Shown here: piece after piece, positions 1-8,503 of the stretch
Layout of the letters: every line of letters starts with the position of its first letter
Numbering within the stretch: position 1 is the first letter of the stretch
Assembly (NCBI RefSeq): GCF_002998435.1
Contig: NZ_CP027231.1
Coordinates: 248,001-312,000, forward strand
Length of the DNA: 64,000 bases
Origin: Bacteroides zoogleoformans
GTDB taxonomy: Bacteria; Bacteroidota; Bacteroidia; Bacteroidales; Bacteroidaceae
Reading direction: 5' to 3'
Program-made: the position numbers and the translations under genes
Notes under the pieces: generated by a model
What the model was told of the DNA's origin: nothing
The model's input: only the letters and a program-made list of their open reading frames with translations
Databases searched by the model: none

Positions 1-1054
1 GCAGTTTCTTCACGAACTTCATGTCGTGAGCCACCATGATGCGTACCAATTCCTCAAAACCTGTCTGTCGCGGGTTCCAGCCGAGCAACGTCTTGGCTTT
101 GGTAGGGTCTCCCAGAAGTTGTTCCACTTCGGCGGGACGGAAGTATTTTGGGTCTACCTCCACGAGCACTTTGCCCGTTCGGGTGTCAATGCCTCTTTCC
201 TTTACGCCTTCGCCTTCCCAGCGCAGCCCGATGCCGGCTTCGCGGAAAGCCAGCGTGGCAAATTCGCGCACCGTGTGCATCTCGCCGGTAGCGATGACAA
301 AATCTTCGGGAACGTCGTGTTGCAGGATGAGCCACATACATTCCACGTAGTCGCGGGCATAGCCCCAATCGCGCCGGGCATCGAGATTGCCCAAATAGAG
401 CTTGTCTTGATAGCCTTGGGCGATGCGTGCGGCGGCCAGTGTGATTTTTCTTGTCACGAACGTTTCGCCCCGGCGTTCGCTCTCATGGTTGAAGAGGATA
501 CCGTTCACGGCAAACATGCCATAACTCTCGCGGTAGTTCTTGGTTATCCAGAAGCCATATTGCTTGGCCACCCCGTAGGGGCTGCGCGGATAGAAGGGGG
601 TTGTTTCTTTCTGAGGCACTTCCTGCACCTTACCGAAGAGTTCCGAAGTGGAGGCCTGATAGATGCGTGTTTTCTTCTCCATACCGAGAATACGTACGGC
701 CTCGAGCATGCGCAGCGTGCCTACGGCATCGGTTTCGGCGGTATATTCGGGCACGTCGAAAGATACCTTGACGTGGCTCTGTGCGGCAAGGTTGTAGATT
801 TCGTCGGGTTGCACTTGCTGTATGATGCGGATGAGCGAACTGCTGTCCGTCATGTCGCCGTAGTGAAGATTGATGGTGCGGTGTTGTTTCATGTCGCGCA
901 CCCATTCATCGAAGTAGAGGTGCTCGATGCGTCCGGTGTTGAAAGAAGAAGAGCGGCGCAGGATGCCATGTACTTCATAACCTTTTTGAAGTAGAAATTC
1001 GGCCAGAAACGAACCATCCTGACCCGTAATGCCGGAGATGAGAGCTTTTTTCAT
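1..1054 (-). CDS. gmd: GDP-mannose 4,6-dehydratase, 3' end cut by window edge
   Basis: Converts GDP-D-mannose to GDP-4-keto-6-deoxymannose in the cytosol, the first step towards GDP-fucose and related deoxysugars for surface glycans. Translated from 1054, the protein opens [20 protein letters not shown]: the Rossmann GxxGxxG motif sits at residues 8-14, and the extended-SDR catalytic features follow (STSELFG near 135, then SPYGVAK giving the Tyr-x3-Lys pair near 160-164). The downstream part matches GMD as well (a [14 protein letters not shown] segment). About 351 codons are visible; the family is usually about 350-370 residues, so only the last few residues should be missing. The start is the only ATG before the Rossmann fold. 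No TAnnTTTG promoter is evident upstream, where an 11-bp tandem array lies instead. Assignment is secure from motif content. Confidence 0.95.
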   Translation of the reverse strand, partial: MKKALISGITGQDGSFLAEFLLQKGYEVHGILRRSSSFNTGRIEHLYFDEWVRDMKQHRTINLHYGDMTDSSSLIRIIQQVQPDEIYNLAAQSHVKVSFDVPEYTAETDAVGTLRMLEAVRILGMEKKTRIYQASTSELFGKVQEVPQKETTPFYPRSPYGVAKQYGFWITKNYRESYGMFAVNGILFNHESERRGETFVTRKITLAAARIAQGYQDKLYLGNLDARRDWGYARDYVECMWLILQHDVPEDFVIATGEMHTVREFATLAFREAGIGLRWEGEGVKERGIDTRTGKVLVEVDPKYFRPAEVEQLLGDPTKAKTLLGWNPRQTGFEELVRIMVAHDMKFVKKL

Positions 1055-1230
1055 TGTATATTGCTTTTTATATATCTGTTTTTTCAGACTGCAATATTCG
1101 TTATTTTTAGGGAGATACGCAAATGCTCTTCCTACTATTTAAAGCCTGCTTCATTTTCATTCGGAATATCTTGAAGCTGCTTGGGACTTAGAAGCTGTTT
1201 TGATTTGTCTTTGTTCCAACCTCATATCTT

Positions 1231-1318
1231 CTCCGCATTGACTCCGCATAAACTCCGTATCTGCTCCGCACCAAATCCGTATCAAGTCCGTATCAACTCC
1301 GTATCTTCTCCGCATAAA
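1231..1318. repeat. 11-bp tandem array, eight units (CTCCGTATCAN type)
   Basis: Eight consecutive 11-bp units of the form ctccgyaynnn run from 1231 to 1318, for example ctccgcattga, ctccgcataaa and ctccgtatctg. The period is close to one helical turn, so the conserved CTCCG faces one side of the DNA. The array lies between the 3' end of the sulfatase and the start of gmd, and its right half forms the left arm of a large hairpin. A second array with the same unit, count and orientation is at 23324-23411. No function is known to me. Confidence 0.85.
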
Positions 1319-1367
1319 GGTACCCTTATGCGGAGAAGATACGGAGTTGATACGGACTTGATACGGA
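1276..1367. repeat. 42-bp inverted repeat centred on GGTACC
   Basis: The arm 1276-1317 pairs perfectly with 1326-1367. The centre is the palindrome ggtacc at 1319-1324, separated from the arms by one mismatched pair. The left arm is made of the last units of the 11-bp array and the right arm is their reverse complement. As RNA or extruded DNA it would make a hairpin with a stem of more than 40 bp. It has no U-tract, so it is not a standard terminator. Confidence 0.9.
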
Positions 1368-1422
1368 GCAGGACGGTTCGGAAGGGCCTTTTGATTGTGA
1401 ACAGATACGATTGGAATGTGGC

Positions 1423-1467
1423 ATTTTGGCCTGCGATTTATGAGGTTAATGAATCGCAGGCCAAAAT
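1423..1467. repeat. 16-bp perfect inverted repeat
   Basis: The arm attttggcctgcgatt at 1423-1438 is repeated in reverse complement at 1452-1467, with a 13-bp loop. It lies in the gene-free stretch between gmd and the sulfatase. A further imperfect hairpin follows at about 1500-1557 (tccccttg paired with caagggga). The run of separate hairpins suggests a structured transcript or a relic of a small mobile element; neither can be settled by eye. Confidence 0.7.
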
Positions 1468-1564
1468 ACGGATAATGAGCGAGGGCAGGAAAGAAAGTAT
1501 CCCCTTGCTCCGATCTGCACGCCCGGGATGGGAGAGCAGACCGAAACAAGGGGACTATCGGAGA

Positions 1565-1611
1565 ACAGTGTCTTTATGCAGGCACTGTTGTGAACGCTTG
1601 GGGGAGCGTTC
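1565..1611 (-). terminator. Two adjacent hairpins downstream of the sulfatase
   Basis: Just past the sulfatase stop are two small hairpins: gaacgct/agcgttc (1592-1611) and acagtg/cactgt (1565-1588). They are well placed to end the SusC-SusD-sulfatase transcript, but there is no clear U-tract, so termination here is an inference. Confidence 0.45.
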
Positions 1612-1636
1612 GGTGTGTTAAGTTGAGTTGTTTCTG

Positions 1637-3214
1637 CTATTCTTTATATACCTCGCGTATGGGGTCGTCGTACTGCGCTTGCAGACGCCGCAACTCCTCC
1701 TTCAGATTGGCGGTGATGGCTTCCGTGCCCGGCCGGCCGTAGATGTTGTGCATCTCCGAGGGGTCTTCGCGCAGGTCGTACAGCTCCCAGCAATCGATGT
1801 CGTTGTAGAAGTGTATCAGCTTGTAGCGGTCGGTACGCACACCGTAATGACGGCGCACGGCATGTTCGGCCGGGTACTCGTAGTAGTGGTAGTAGAGTGC
1901 CTTGCGCCAGTCTGCCGGCTGCTCGCCGCGTAGCAAGGGCAGGAACGACACGCCGTGCATGTCTTTGGGGACGGGCACGCCCGCCAAGTCCAGGATGGTG
2001 GGGCCGTAGTCGATGTTCTGCACCATCTGCTCCACGTCGCCCTGCTTCCCGCCCGGCAAGCGGACGAGCAGCGGCGTGCGGAAGGACTCCTCGTACATGA
2101 ACCGCTTGTCGAACCAACCATGCTCACCCATGTAGAAGCCTTGGTCGGAGGTGTAGACTATCATGGTGTTATCCAGCAGGTTGTGCTCTTTCAGATAGTC
2201 GAGCACGCGGCCCACGTTGCGGTCCACCGAATGGATGACGCGCAGGTAGTCGTGCATGTATTGCTGGTATTTCCACTCCGCCAATGCTTTACCCGTCAGT
2301 TTGGCTTCCTTGAACCGGCGGATGATAGGGTCGTAGTGCTTGTCCCACGCTGCCTTCTGGGCGGGGTTCATGGCGTTGTACATCCGGCGTCCGGCTTGTT
2401 CCAACCCCGTGTTGGTATGGATTTCGTTCTCCTTGTCGGCCATCTTCAGGTCGTACACCAAGTCCATGTCTTCGATGATGCTCATCTCCTGCTTCGATGC
2501 GGGGATGCGCCCTTCGTACTTGTCGTAGAAGTTGTCGGGCACGGGATAGACCACATCGTTGTAGAGGTCAAGGTCGCAAGTGTCGGGCATCCATGTGCGG
2601 TGGGGTGCCTTGTGGTGGATGAAGAGGCAGAAAGGCTTCTCCGGGTTTCGGATGCTGTCCATCCAGTTCAGGGCGAGGTCGGTCACGATGTTGGTGGCAT
2701 AGCCTTCGCGCCGCAACTTCTTTCCGTTGCTGATGAATGTGGGATTGTAATAATCGCCTTGTCCGATCAGTATGTCCCAATGGTCGAAGCCCGTAGGTTC
2801 GGACACGAGGTGCCACTTGCCTATCATGGCCGTTTGGTAGCCGTGCTCGCGCAGCAGCTTGGGGAACGTCTGCTGACTGCCGTCGAAGGTAGTCGTATTG
2901 TCGGTGAACCCGTTGGCGTGGCTGTGCTTGCCTGTCAGCATGCAGGCGCGGCTCGGCCCGCTGAGCGAATTGGCCACGAAGCTGTTGGTGAAGCGTACGC
3001 CGTCGTGTGCGATGCGGTCGATGTTAGGGGTCTCGATGTAGCGGCGGTCGTATGCGCTGATGGTTTGAAACGAATGGTCATCGCACATGATATAGACGAT
3101 GTTCATCGGTTTCTTCACCTCGGCCGTCTTCTTGGGCGTGCCGCATGCGGCGAGGGACGACAATGCCGCCGTCCCTGCCAGGGAGTAGATGAGGGGGGAT
3201 GTGTAGTTCTTCAT
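1637..3214 (-). CDS. Sulfatase, S1 family, serine-type, lipoprotein
   Basis: Hydrolyses a sulfate ester on a host or dietary glycan, probably at the cell surface or in the periplasm. The 525-residue protein starts with a lipoprotein signal (LAAC lipobox, Cys24). It has the N-terminal metal site (Asp45-Asp46) and the active-site signature SGPSR at 85-89 followed by LTGK. The maturing residue is Ser85, so activation to formylglycine needs an anaerobic sulfatase-maturating enzyme, which is not in this window. MIGKWHL, a conserved HHKAPH segment and SDQGFYMGEHGWFDKR are further sulfatase landmarks. The overall pattern recalls Bacteroides N-acetylglucosamine-6-sulfatases, but substrate is a guess. 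It is the last gene of the SusC-SusD-sulfatase unit, 47 bp after the SusD stop. Confidence 0.93.
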   Translation of the reverse strand: MKNYTSPLIYSLAGTAALSSLAACGTPKKTAEVKKPMNIVYIMCDDHSFQTISAYDRRYIETPNIDRIAHDGVRFTNSFVANSLSGPSRACMLTGKHSHANGFTDNTTTFDGSQQTFPKLLREHGYQTAMIGKWHLVSEPTGFDHWDILIGQGDYYNPTFISNGKKLRREGYATNIVTDLALNWMDSIRNPEKPFCLFIHHKAPHRTWMPDTCDLDLYNDVVYPVPDNFYDKYEGRIPASKQEMSIIEDMDLVYDLKMADKENEIHTNTGLEQAGRRMYNAMNPAQKAAWDKHYDPIIRRFKEAKLTGKALAEWKYQQYMHDYLRVIHSVDRNVGRVLDYLKEHNLLDNTMIVYTSDQGFYMGEHGWFDKRFMYEESFRTPLLVRLPGGKQGDVEQMVQNIDYGPTILDLAGVPVPKDMHGVSFLPLLRGEQPADWRKALYYHYYEYPAEHAVRRHYGVRTDRYKLIHFYNDIDCWELYDLREDPSEMHNIYGRPGTEAITANLKEELRRLQAQYDDPIREVYKE

Positions 3215-3261
3215 ATTTCAATCTTTATCAATTGTTCTTCATTGTTTCATGCTCCAATGGC

Positions 3262-5076
3262 TTACCATCCCGGATTCTGTTTCCATTGGTTGCCCGTCAT
3301 CTCGAACATATCCTTATGAATGGGCAGCAGATAGTCGCGGCCGGTATTGAATTTCCATCCGCCTGCATATCCGGCCGGATTGGTAGGGATGATGTAGCGC
3401 AGGGCGTCGCCGGGCTTTCCTGTCAGGAAAAGGTTGTTCTTCGAGGGTTGGTCGTGCACCAACTTGCCCTTGTATTGCGGATGGTTCTCCAAATTGCTGC
3501 CCGTGTAGAGGGCGCCTTTGGGCCACTTACCCACAATCAACTCGTCGGCGGCTGCCCAACGCAGAATGTCTTCCAGCCGAGAGCCTTCGCAGGCTTTCTC
3601 GATGCGGCGCTCGCGGCGTACGGCTTGGACGTATTTGTCGAGCTTGCGGAAAGGATAGTCCGCCTCTTGGTTGTATTCGCGGTCGAAGTCGACGGCAGGC
3701 ATGCCCACACGGTTGCGCAGCGGTTGCAGCGCGTCGACGATTTGCTGTGCATTGCCTGCCCCGTCCAGTTCGGCAAGGGCTTCGGCGTAGTTCAGCAGAA
3801 TGTCGGCATAGCGGAACTGAATGCCGGGGGTGGCACCCTTGAATTCAGCGTCGAGGCTGCCGGTATAGTCTATCTGCACGTGCTTCAACAAAGAGTAGCC
3901 CGTCATGTTCTGGTTGTAGGACGAAGAACCGATGAGTGGCGGAACCACGTAGTAAGGAGCTTTGTCGTCCGGGCGCAACTGCTGCCCCGGGGCGCATACA
4001 GTCTGTATCAGACGCGGGTCGCGCAGGGTGGGTTGCAGCTCGTTGCCGAACACTCTCTTGGCCTCGATGCGCGCACTGCCGATGAAAGGCTTCCCGTCGC
4101 GCGTCAGGTAATCGTCCACCAAGGATGCGGTGACGCCCATTCCGCCTCCGCCTTGGTTCAGATAGCGGTTCACGTTGTTGCCTATCTTGTCACCGTCATA
4201 CATCTTGAACCAAAGCACTTCGGAGTTGGAAGAAAGGTCTGTGGTCTGGAACATCCGGCGGTAGTCATCCAGCGGATTGCCGGTGGTGTATATGCGCCAT
4301 ACGTTGCGACTCATCACTTCCTTGGCGGCGGCAGCGGCCTGCGTGAAGTAGTTGCGTATCTTCTCGTCGGTCACGGTGGGGTCGTAGAACTTGTCGTTCT
4401 TTGCTTTGTGGTATTTCTCCCACGTGCCTTCGAACAGTGCCACTTCGCTCTTCAGGGCACGTGCCACATCCTTATGTACACGCATGGAGGCGCTGTTGTT
4501 TCGCTCGTTCAGCAGCGAGACGGCTTTGTCCAAGTCTTCCAGTATGTGGTCGGCTATCACGGTGCGGTTGTCGCGGGGCAGCAACATCTCCTCACGGTTG
4601 GGGTCGAGCGGTTTGCCGAGCCAAGTCAACTGCCCGTAGTTGACAAACAGACGGTAGTAGTACCATGCGCGGAAGTAGTAAGCTTCGCCCACACATTGGT
4701 TGTAGGTTGCCGTTCCCTTCTCGGAAGTGTTGTCCAAGTTATTGAGCAGGAAGTTCAGGTTGCGGATTTGGGTATATGCCCCCAACTTCGAGGCGTTGTT
4801 CAAAGAGAGCTCTCCGGCGAGGCGTGAGTTGACGGCGCTGGAAGCCATGTTGTCGCTGTGCGTGTCGTCACCGGCAATGCCGCCTCCGCCTCCGGCCGAG
4901 AAGCCCTGTGCGCGCAGGCCGCTTTCGTAGAATTGATCCAAGTAATTTCTTATCTCGCCCGTACTCGAGAAAGGAGTGGCTGTAGAGAGTACGCCTTCAG
5001 GCATCTTGTTCAGGTCGTAGCAGCCGGACAGGCCGATGATCAGTGCCAAGCCCGGCAATATATTTTTTTTCTTCAT
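3262..5076 (-). CDS. SusD/RagB-like glycan-binding surface lipoprotein
   Basis: An outer-membrane lipoprotein expected to cap the partner TonB-dependent transporter and bind its glycan. The 604-residue protein has a lipoprotein signal with an LSGC lipobox (Cys19). It shows SusD-family landmarks: an alpha-helical TPR-like middle (YYFRAWYYYRLFVNYG near 130-145), RYADILLNYAEALAEL near the C-terminal third, RRERRIEKACEG, and a C-terminal LLPIHKDMFEMTGN motif. It starts 12 bp after the SusC stop, so the two are co-transcribed. Length is slightly above the common 500-600 range. The binding specificity cannot be read from sequence; the linked sulfatase points to a sulfated glycan. Confidence 0.93.
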   Translation of the reverse strand: MKKKNILPGLALIIGLSGCYDLNKMPEGVLSTATPFSSTGEIRNYLDQFYESGLRAQGFSAGGGGGIAGDDTHSDNMASSAVNSRLAGELSLNNASKLGAYTQIRNLNFLLNNLDNTSEKGTATYNQCVGEAYYFRAWYYYRLFVNYGQLTWLGKPLDPNREEMLLPRDNRTVIADHILEDLDKAVSLLNERNNSASMRVHKDVARALKSEVALFEGTWEKYHKAKNDKFYDPTVTDEKIRNYFTQAAAAAKEVMSRNVWRIYTTGNPLDDYRRMFQTTDLSSNSEVLWFKMYDGDKIGNNVNRYLNQGGGGMGVTASLVDDYLTRDGKPFIGSARIEAKRVFGNELQPTLRDPRLIQTVCAPGQQLRPDDKAPYYVVPPLIGSSSYNQNMTGYSLLKHVQIDYTGSLDAEFKGATPGIQFRYADILLNYAEALAELDGAGNAQQIVDALQPLRNRVGMPAVDFDREYNQEADYPFRKLDKYVQAVRRERRIEKACEGSRLEDILRWAAADELIVGKWPKGALYTGSNLENHPQYKGKLVHDQPSKNNLFLTGKPGDALRYIIPTNPAGYAGGWKFNTGRDYLLPIHKDMFEMTGNQWKQNPGW

Positions 5077-5088
5077 GGTCGTATGGAA

Positions 5089-8000
5089 TTATAAGTTAAC
5101 AACTAAGCCGAAGGACACTACCTTGTTCATCGGGTAGTTCTTTCCTCCCTCGCCGGTATAATTATTGCTCGTAAAGACGGCTTCGGGGTCGAACATGTCC
5201 ATCAGGGGGGTAAACGTCAGCAGGTTCTCTCCTGAGAAAAACACCTGCACCTTCTGCATGCCGATGCGCTGTGTCCATGCCCGGGGAAGGTCGTAGCTCA
5301 CCGTAAGGTTCTTCAGGCGGCAGTATGCGGCGCTTTGTATGTAGCGGTCGCTCACGGTCTTGGTCTTTGCCTGGAAAGGGCCGACGCCTCCACCCGAGTG
5401 TATGTAGGGTTTGGGGTAATAAGCATTCTTGTTGTCCTCCCGCCAATAGTCCAAGTGCTCTTTGAAGACGGTGACTTGTGCGTACGGGCCGCTACCCCAG
5501 AAGTAAACCGCACCGCCGGCGTGGTAGTCGCGCTTCCCGACACCTTGGAACATCGCACTCAGCGTCAGTCCTTTGTAACTGATGGAGCCGTTCAGCGTGT
5601 ACTGGTAGCGTGGGGTGGTGTTACCGATGACGGTCATGTCGCCCATGCCTCCTTTCAGGCTGTTCTTGCCGTTGTCGATGACGTTGTCGCCGTTCAGGTC
5701 TCTGTATTTCACATCGCCCGGCGTCCACGGTTTGCCGCTGATGAATTTCAGGTTGTACTTCTTATTGTACTCATCCGCTTCTTCTTGTGTCTGTATCAGT
5801 CCGTCGGCACGATAGCCCCAGATTTCGCCCACTTTGCGACCTTTGTACCATGTGCTGGCGGGTTTGTTTCCGTCCGGGTTGACGTAGTCCGTCACCACGG
5901 CGGTGGCGTCGGACAGCATACCTCCGATGCTGTAGTCTATGTCTTTGCCTATTTTGCCGCGATAGTTCAGGGTCAGCTCCCATCCCCGGTTGCGCATGCG
6001 GGCGTTGTTGGTCTTGGGCGCTTCTGCTCCGAAGAAGTCGGGAAAATCTTCCACCGGCCCCAGCATGTCTTTCGTGTCACGTTGGAAGAGGTCGAACGAA
6101 CCGGTCAGTGCGTTGCCGAAGAAGCCAAAGTCCAGACCGATGTTCTTGCTCTCGACCTTCTCCCACGTAGTGGCGGGGTTCACCACTAAAGGCGCTTTGG
6201 TGTAGATGTGCCGCCCGTCTTGGAAGATGTAGCCTCCCAGTCTGCCGTTCAGTTCCATCGTGGCTGCGAAAGTGTAGAGGGCAGCTCCCGCCTGATTGCC
6301 CAGCAAGCCGTAGGAGGCGCGCAACTTCAGGTTGCTCACTGTCTTGCTCAACGGTTCCATGAAGCGCTCACGGCTGATGTTCCATCCTAATGAAGCGGAA
6401 GGGAAAAATCCCCAGCGGTGGTCGGAAGCAAAACGGGACGAACCGTCGTAGCGTCCGTTTACTTCAACCAGATAGCGTCCGTCGTAATCGTAGTTGATGC
6501 GGCCGAAAAATCCTCGGGTGGCCCACCCGTTGCGGGTATCCACCACTACTTTATCGCCCGTGCCCATGCCCACGTTTGGGGTGGCTGTGGAGTAAAGTCC
6601 GGTGATGGCGTTCTTCATGTAGCTGTAGCTGTTGTCCTCTTCCTGATACCCGCCCATGAGCGTGAAGTTATGTCTGTCCGCCAATGTGAAGAGGTAGTTG
6701 GTGTAGAGGTTGACGGTCTGATAGCGCGTGCGTGCGTAACTGCGGGTGAACTTGCCGTCCGGCGACACGCCCAGCTCGCTGCGCTCGCCTTTTGACGTAC
6801 TTACACCATCGGCGGCATAGATGAGCGGACTTACGTTGAGGGCTTCGTACTCCATGTTCATCAGTTTATACGTATAGTCGAAGAAGACGAACCAGTTCTT
6901 CAGTGGCTGTACTTCCAAGCCGGTAGTTAGGCTGAGGCGGTCTCGGGCGGTAGTGGTGTACGTGCCGCTTTGCAGATAAGGAATCATACTCAATTCCGTG
7001 AAATGACCGTTGGGGTCGATGACCGATACCGTGGGGCGGAAGCGTGCCAGCGAGTGATAGAAGCCCTCGCTGATGCCGCCATCGCCGAACGGGGTGTCCG
7101 TATCGGAGTGCATGAACTTTGTGTTCACCTTTAGTTTCAGCCAGTCGGTCAGTTGTGAGTTGACATTGGCGGCAAAGTTGTAGCGCTTGAAGTCCATCTT
7201 GGCATAGCGCAGGATACCGTCTTCCGAGTAGTAGCCGCCCGAAACGTAGTATTGTGCTTTCTTTCCGCCACCGCTCAGACTGATGTTGTGATTTTGCTTG
7301 AAAGCCCAGTCTTTGTAGTGCAGGTCGAAGTAATCCACATTGCCCACACCCGATTCGGAGTTTTCGAAGGCAGGGTTCATATTGGAGTTGGCAGGCAGCT
7401 CGGCCCAAGGGTTCACACTGGCAGGATTTTGGATGTACTGTTGCAACAGGTTCATCTTCTCCTCGCTATAGAGGCGTGGCGAACCGGCATTGGTACAGCC
7501 GTCGTTCCAGTACTTGGCAAAGGAGTAAGAGTCTACCATGTCCGGGAGTACCGTAGGCGCACTCCATCCCACAGTTCCCTGATAGTTGATGCGTGCCTTT
7601 CCGTCCTCGCCTCGTTTGGTGGTCACTAAAATGACGCCGTAAGCCGCCCGCGCTCCGTAGATGGCGGATGCCGCAGCGTCTTTCAGCACCGAGATGTTTT
7701 CAATGTCGTTCGGGTTCACGTCGGAAAGGTTCATCTCCACCCCATCCACTAATACGTAAGGATGAGCGGTGTTGTCGAGGTTTCCTTGCCCGCGCAGGGT
7801 CAATGTGCCCGAAGATCCCGGACGACCGGCTCCTGAATTGTTCACTAACAGGCCGGGCACCAATCCTTGCAAGCTCTGTGTGGCGTCGGCTACCGGGCGG
7901 CGTTCCAACGCATCGCCTTTCACGGCCGAAACAGAACCTGTAAGATTTACTTTCTTCTGTACACCGTAACCCACTACGACGACTTCGTCCAGCATTTCAG

Positions 8001-8322
8001 TATCTTCGCTCAAGGCGATGGTGAAGCTTGTTTTTCCGTTCACCGCTATTCGTTGTGTGGTATAACCGATGTACGACACCACGATGGTTCCTTGCGAAGG
8101 AACGTCTGCCAACGTAAATTCGCCGTCCAAACCGGTAATGGTGCCGTTGGTTGTTCCTTCCACCAATACACTTGCGCCTATGACGGGCTCTTGCGTGTTT
8201 CTGTCCGTCACTTTGCCTGTCACGGAGAGCGATTGCGCCATCGCTGCTACCGGTGGCAGCAACAGCATCGCTGCTACTATCCATCCGAACAGGCATGAAT
8301 TTGTTCTTCTTCTTTTTTGCAT
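5089..8322 (-). CDS. SusC/RagA-like TonB-dependent outer-membrane transporter
   Basis: A TonB-powered outer-membrane importer of oligosaccharides. The 1077-residue protein has a signal peptide ending near residue 30 (AMAQ), a carboxypeptidase-regulatory-like beta-sandwich (about 32-110, with VTGKVTDRNTQEPVIGASV), the plug domain (EVVVVGYGVQKK near 116 to the VLKDAAASAIYGARAAYGV signature), then a long beta-barrel with many aromatic turns. Length fits SusC proteins (about 1000-1100). A TAnnTTTG promoter is at 8366-8373 and a terminator separates it from the unit upstream, so SusC-SusD-sulfatase is its own transcript. Confidence 0.95.
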   Translation of the reverse strand: MQKRRRTNSCLFGWIVAAMLLLPPVAAMAQSLSVTGKVTDRNTQEPVIGASVLVEGTTNGTITGLDGEFTLADVPSQGTIVVSYIGYTTQRIAVNGKTSFTIALSEDTEMLDEVVVVGYGVQKKVNLTGSVSAVKGDALERRPVADATQSLQGLVPGLLVNNSGAGRPGSSGTLTLRGQGNLDNTAHPYVLVDGVEMNLSDVNPNDIENISVLKDAAASAIYGARAAYGVILVTTKRGEDGKARINYQGTVGWSAPTVLPDMVDSYSFAKYWNDGCTNAGSPRLYSEEKMNLLQQYIQNPASVNPWAELPANSNMNPAFENSESGVGNVDYFDLHYKDWAFKQNHNISLSGGGKKAQYYVSGGYYSEDGILRYAKMDFKRYNFAANVNSQLTDWLKLKVNTKFMHSDTDTPFGDGGISEGFYHSLARFRPTVSVIDPNGHFTELSMIPYLQSGTYTTTARDRLSLTTGLEVQPLKNWFVFFDYTYKLMNMEYEALNVSPLIYAADGVSTSKGERSELGVSPDGKFTRSYARTRYQTVNLYTNYLFTLADRHNFTLMGGYQEEDNSYSYMKNAITGLYSTATPNVGMGTGDKVVVDTRNGWATRGFFGRINYDYDGRYLVEVNGRYDGSSRFASDHRWGFFPSASLGWNISRERFMEPLSKTVSNLKLRASYGLLGNQAGAALYTFAATMELNGRLGGYIFQDGRHIYTKAPLVVNPATTWEKVESKNIGLDFGFFGNALTGSFDLFQRDTKDMLGPVEDFPDFFGAEAPKTNNARMRNRGWELTLNYRGKIGKDIDYSIGGMLSDATAVVTDYVNPDGNKPASTWYKGRKVGEIWGYRADGLIQTQEEADEYNKKYNLKFISGKPWTPGDVKYRDLNGDNVIDNGKNSLKGGMGDMTVIGNTTPRYQYTLNGSISYKGLTLSAMFQGVGKRDYHAGGAVYFWGSGPYAQVTVFKEHLDYWREDNKNAYYPKPYIHSGGGVGPFQAKTKTVSDRYIQSAAYCRLKNLTVSYDLPRAWTQRIGMQKVQVFFSGENLLTFTPLMDMFDPEAVFTSNNYTGEGGKNYPMNKVVSFGLVVNL

Positions 8323-8365
8323 ACCTTAGATTATTAAAAAGTTAACTGTGAGTAAATACTTGCGA

Positions 8366-8373
8366 CAAAAGTA
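8366..8373 (-). promoter_or_regulatory. Bacteroides -7 element (TACTTTTG) for SusC at 8322
   Basis: Read on the minus strand the bases are TACTTTTG, fitting TAnnTTTG, 44 bp upstream of the SusC start and just downstream of a terminator. No well-spaced -33 TTTG is seen, so a regulator or an ECF sigma factor may be needed. Confidence 0.5.
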
Positions 8374-8430
8374 GCGGAACGGACGCACAAAAGAAGTCGT
8401 AAATCGTCTGCATGAAGTCTGTAAATGTCT

Positions 8431-8466
8431 AAAAAGCCGATCAGGAGATTCTCCTGGTCGGCTTTT
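8431..8466 (-). terminator. Strong intrinsic terminator between the two SusC/SusD units
   Basis: A 16-bp stem (8432-8447 with 8451-8466, one G-U pair) and a 3-base loop is followed on the minus strand by CTTTTTAG. It lies 38 bp after the stop of the beta-helix lipoprotein and before the promoter of the next SusC, so it ends the first utilisation unit. Confidence 0.9.
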
Positions 8467-8503
8467 GATAGAAAAGAGTAAGTAGTATGGATGAGCCTCT
8501 CCG

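Noticed and set aside
1955..3319. 454-codon frame antisense to the sulfatase
   Set aside because: Shadow of a strong coding frame on the other strand; His/Val-rich translation with no fold, no signal, no promoter.
3199..4827. 542-codon frame antisense to the SusD gene
   Set aside because: Opposite strand is a clear SusD with lipobox and partner; the antisense protein has no recognisable feature.
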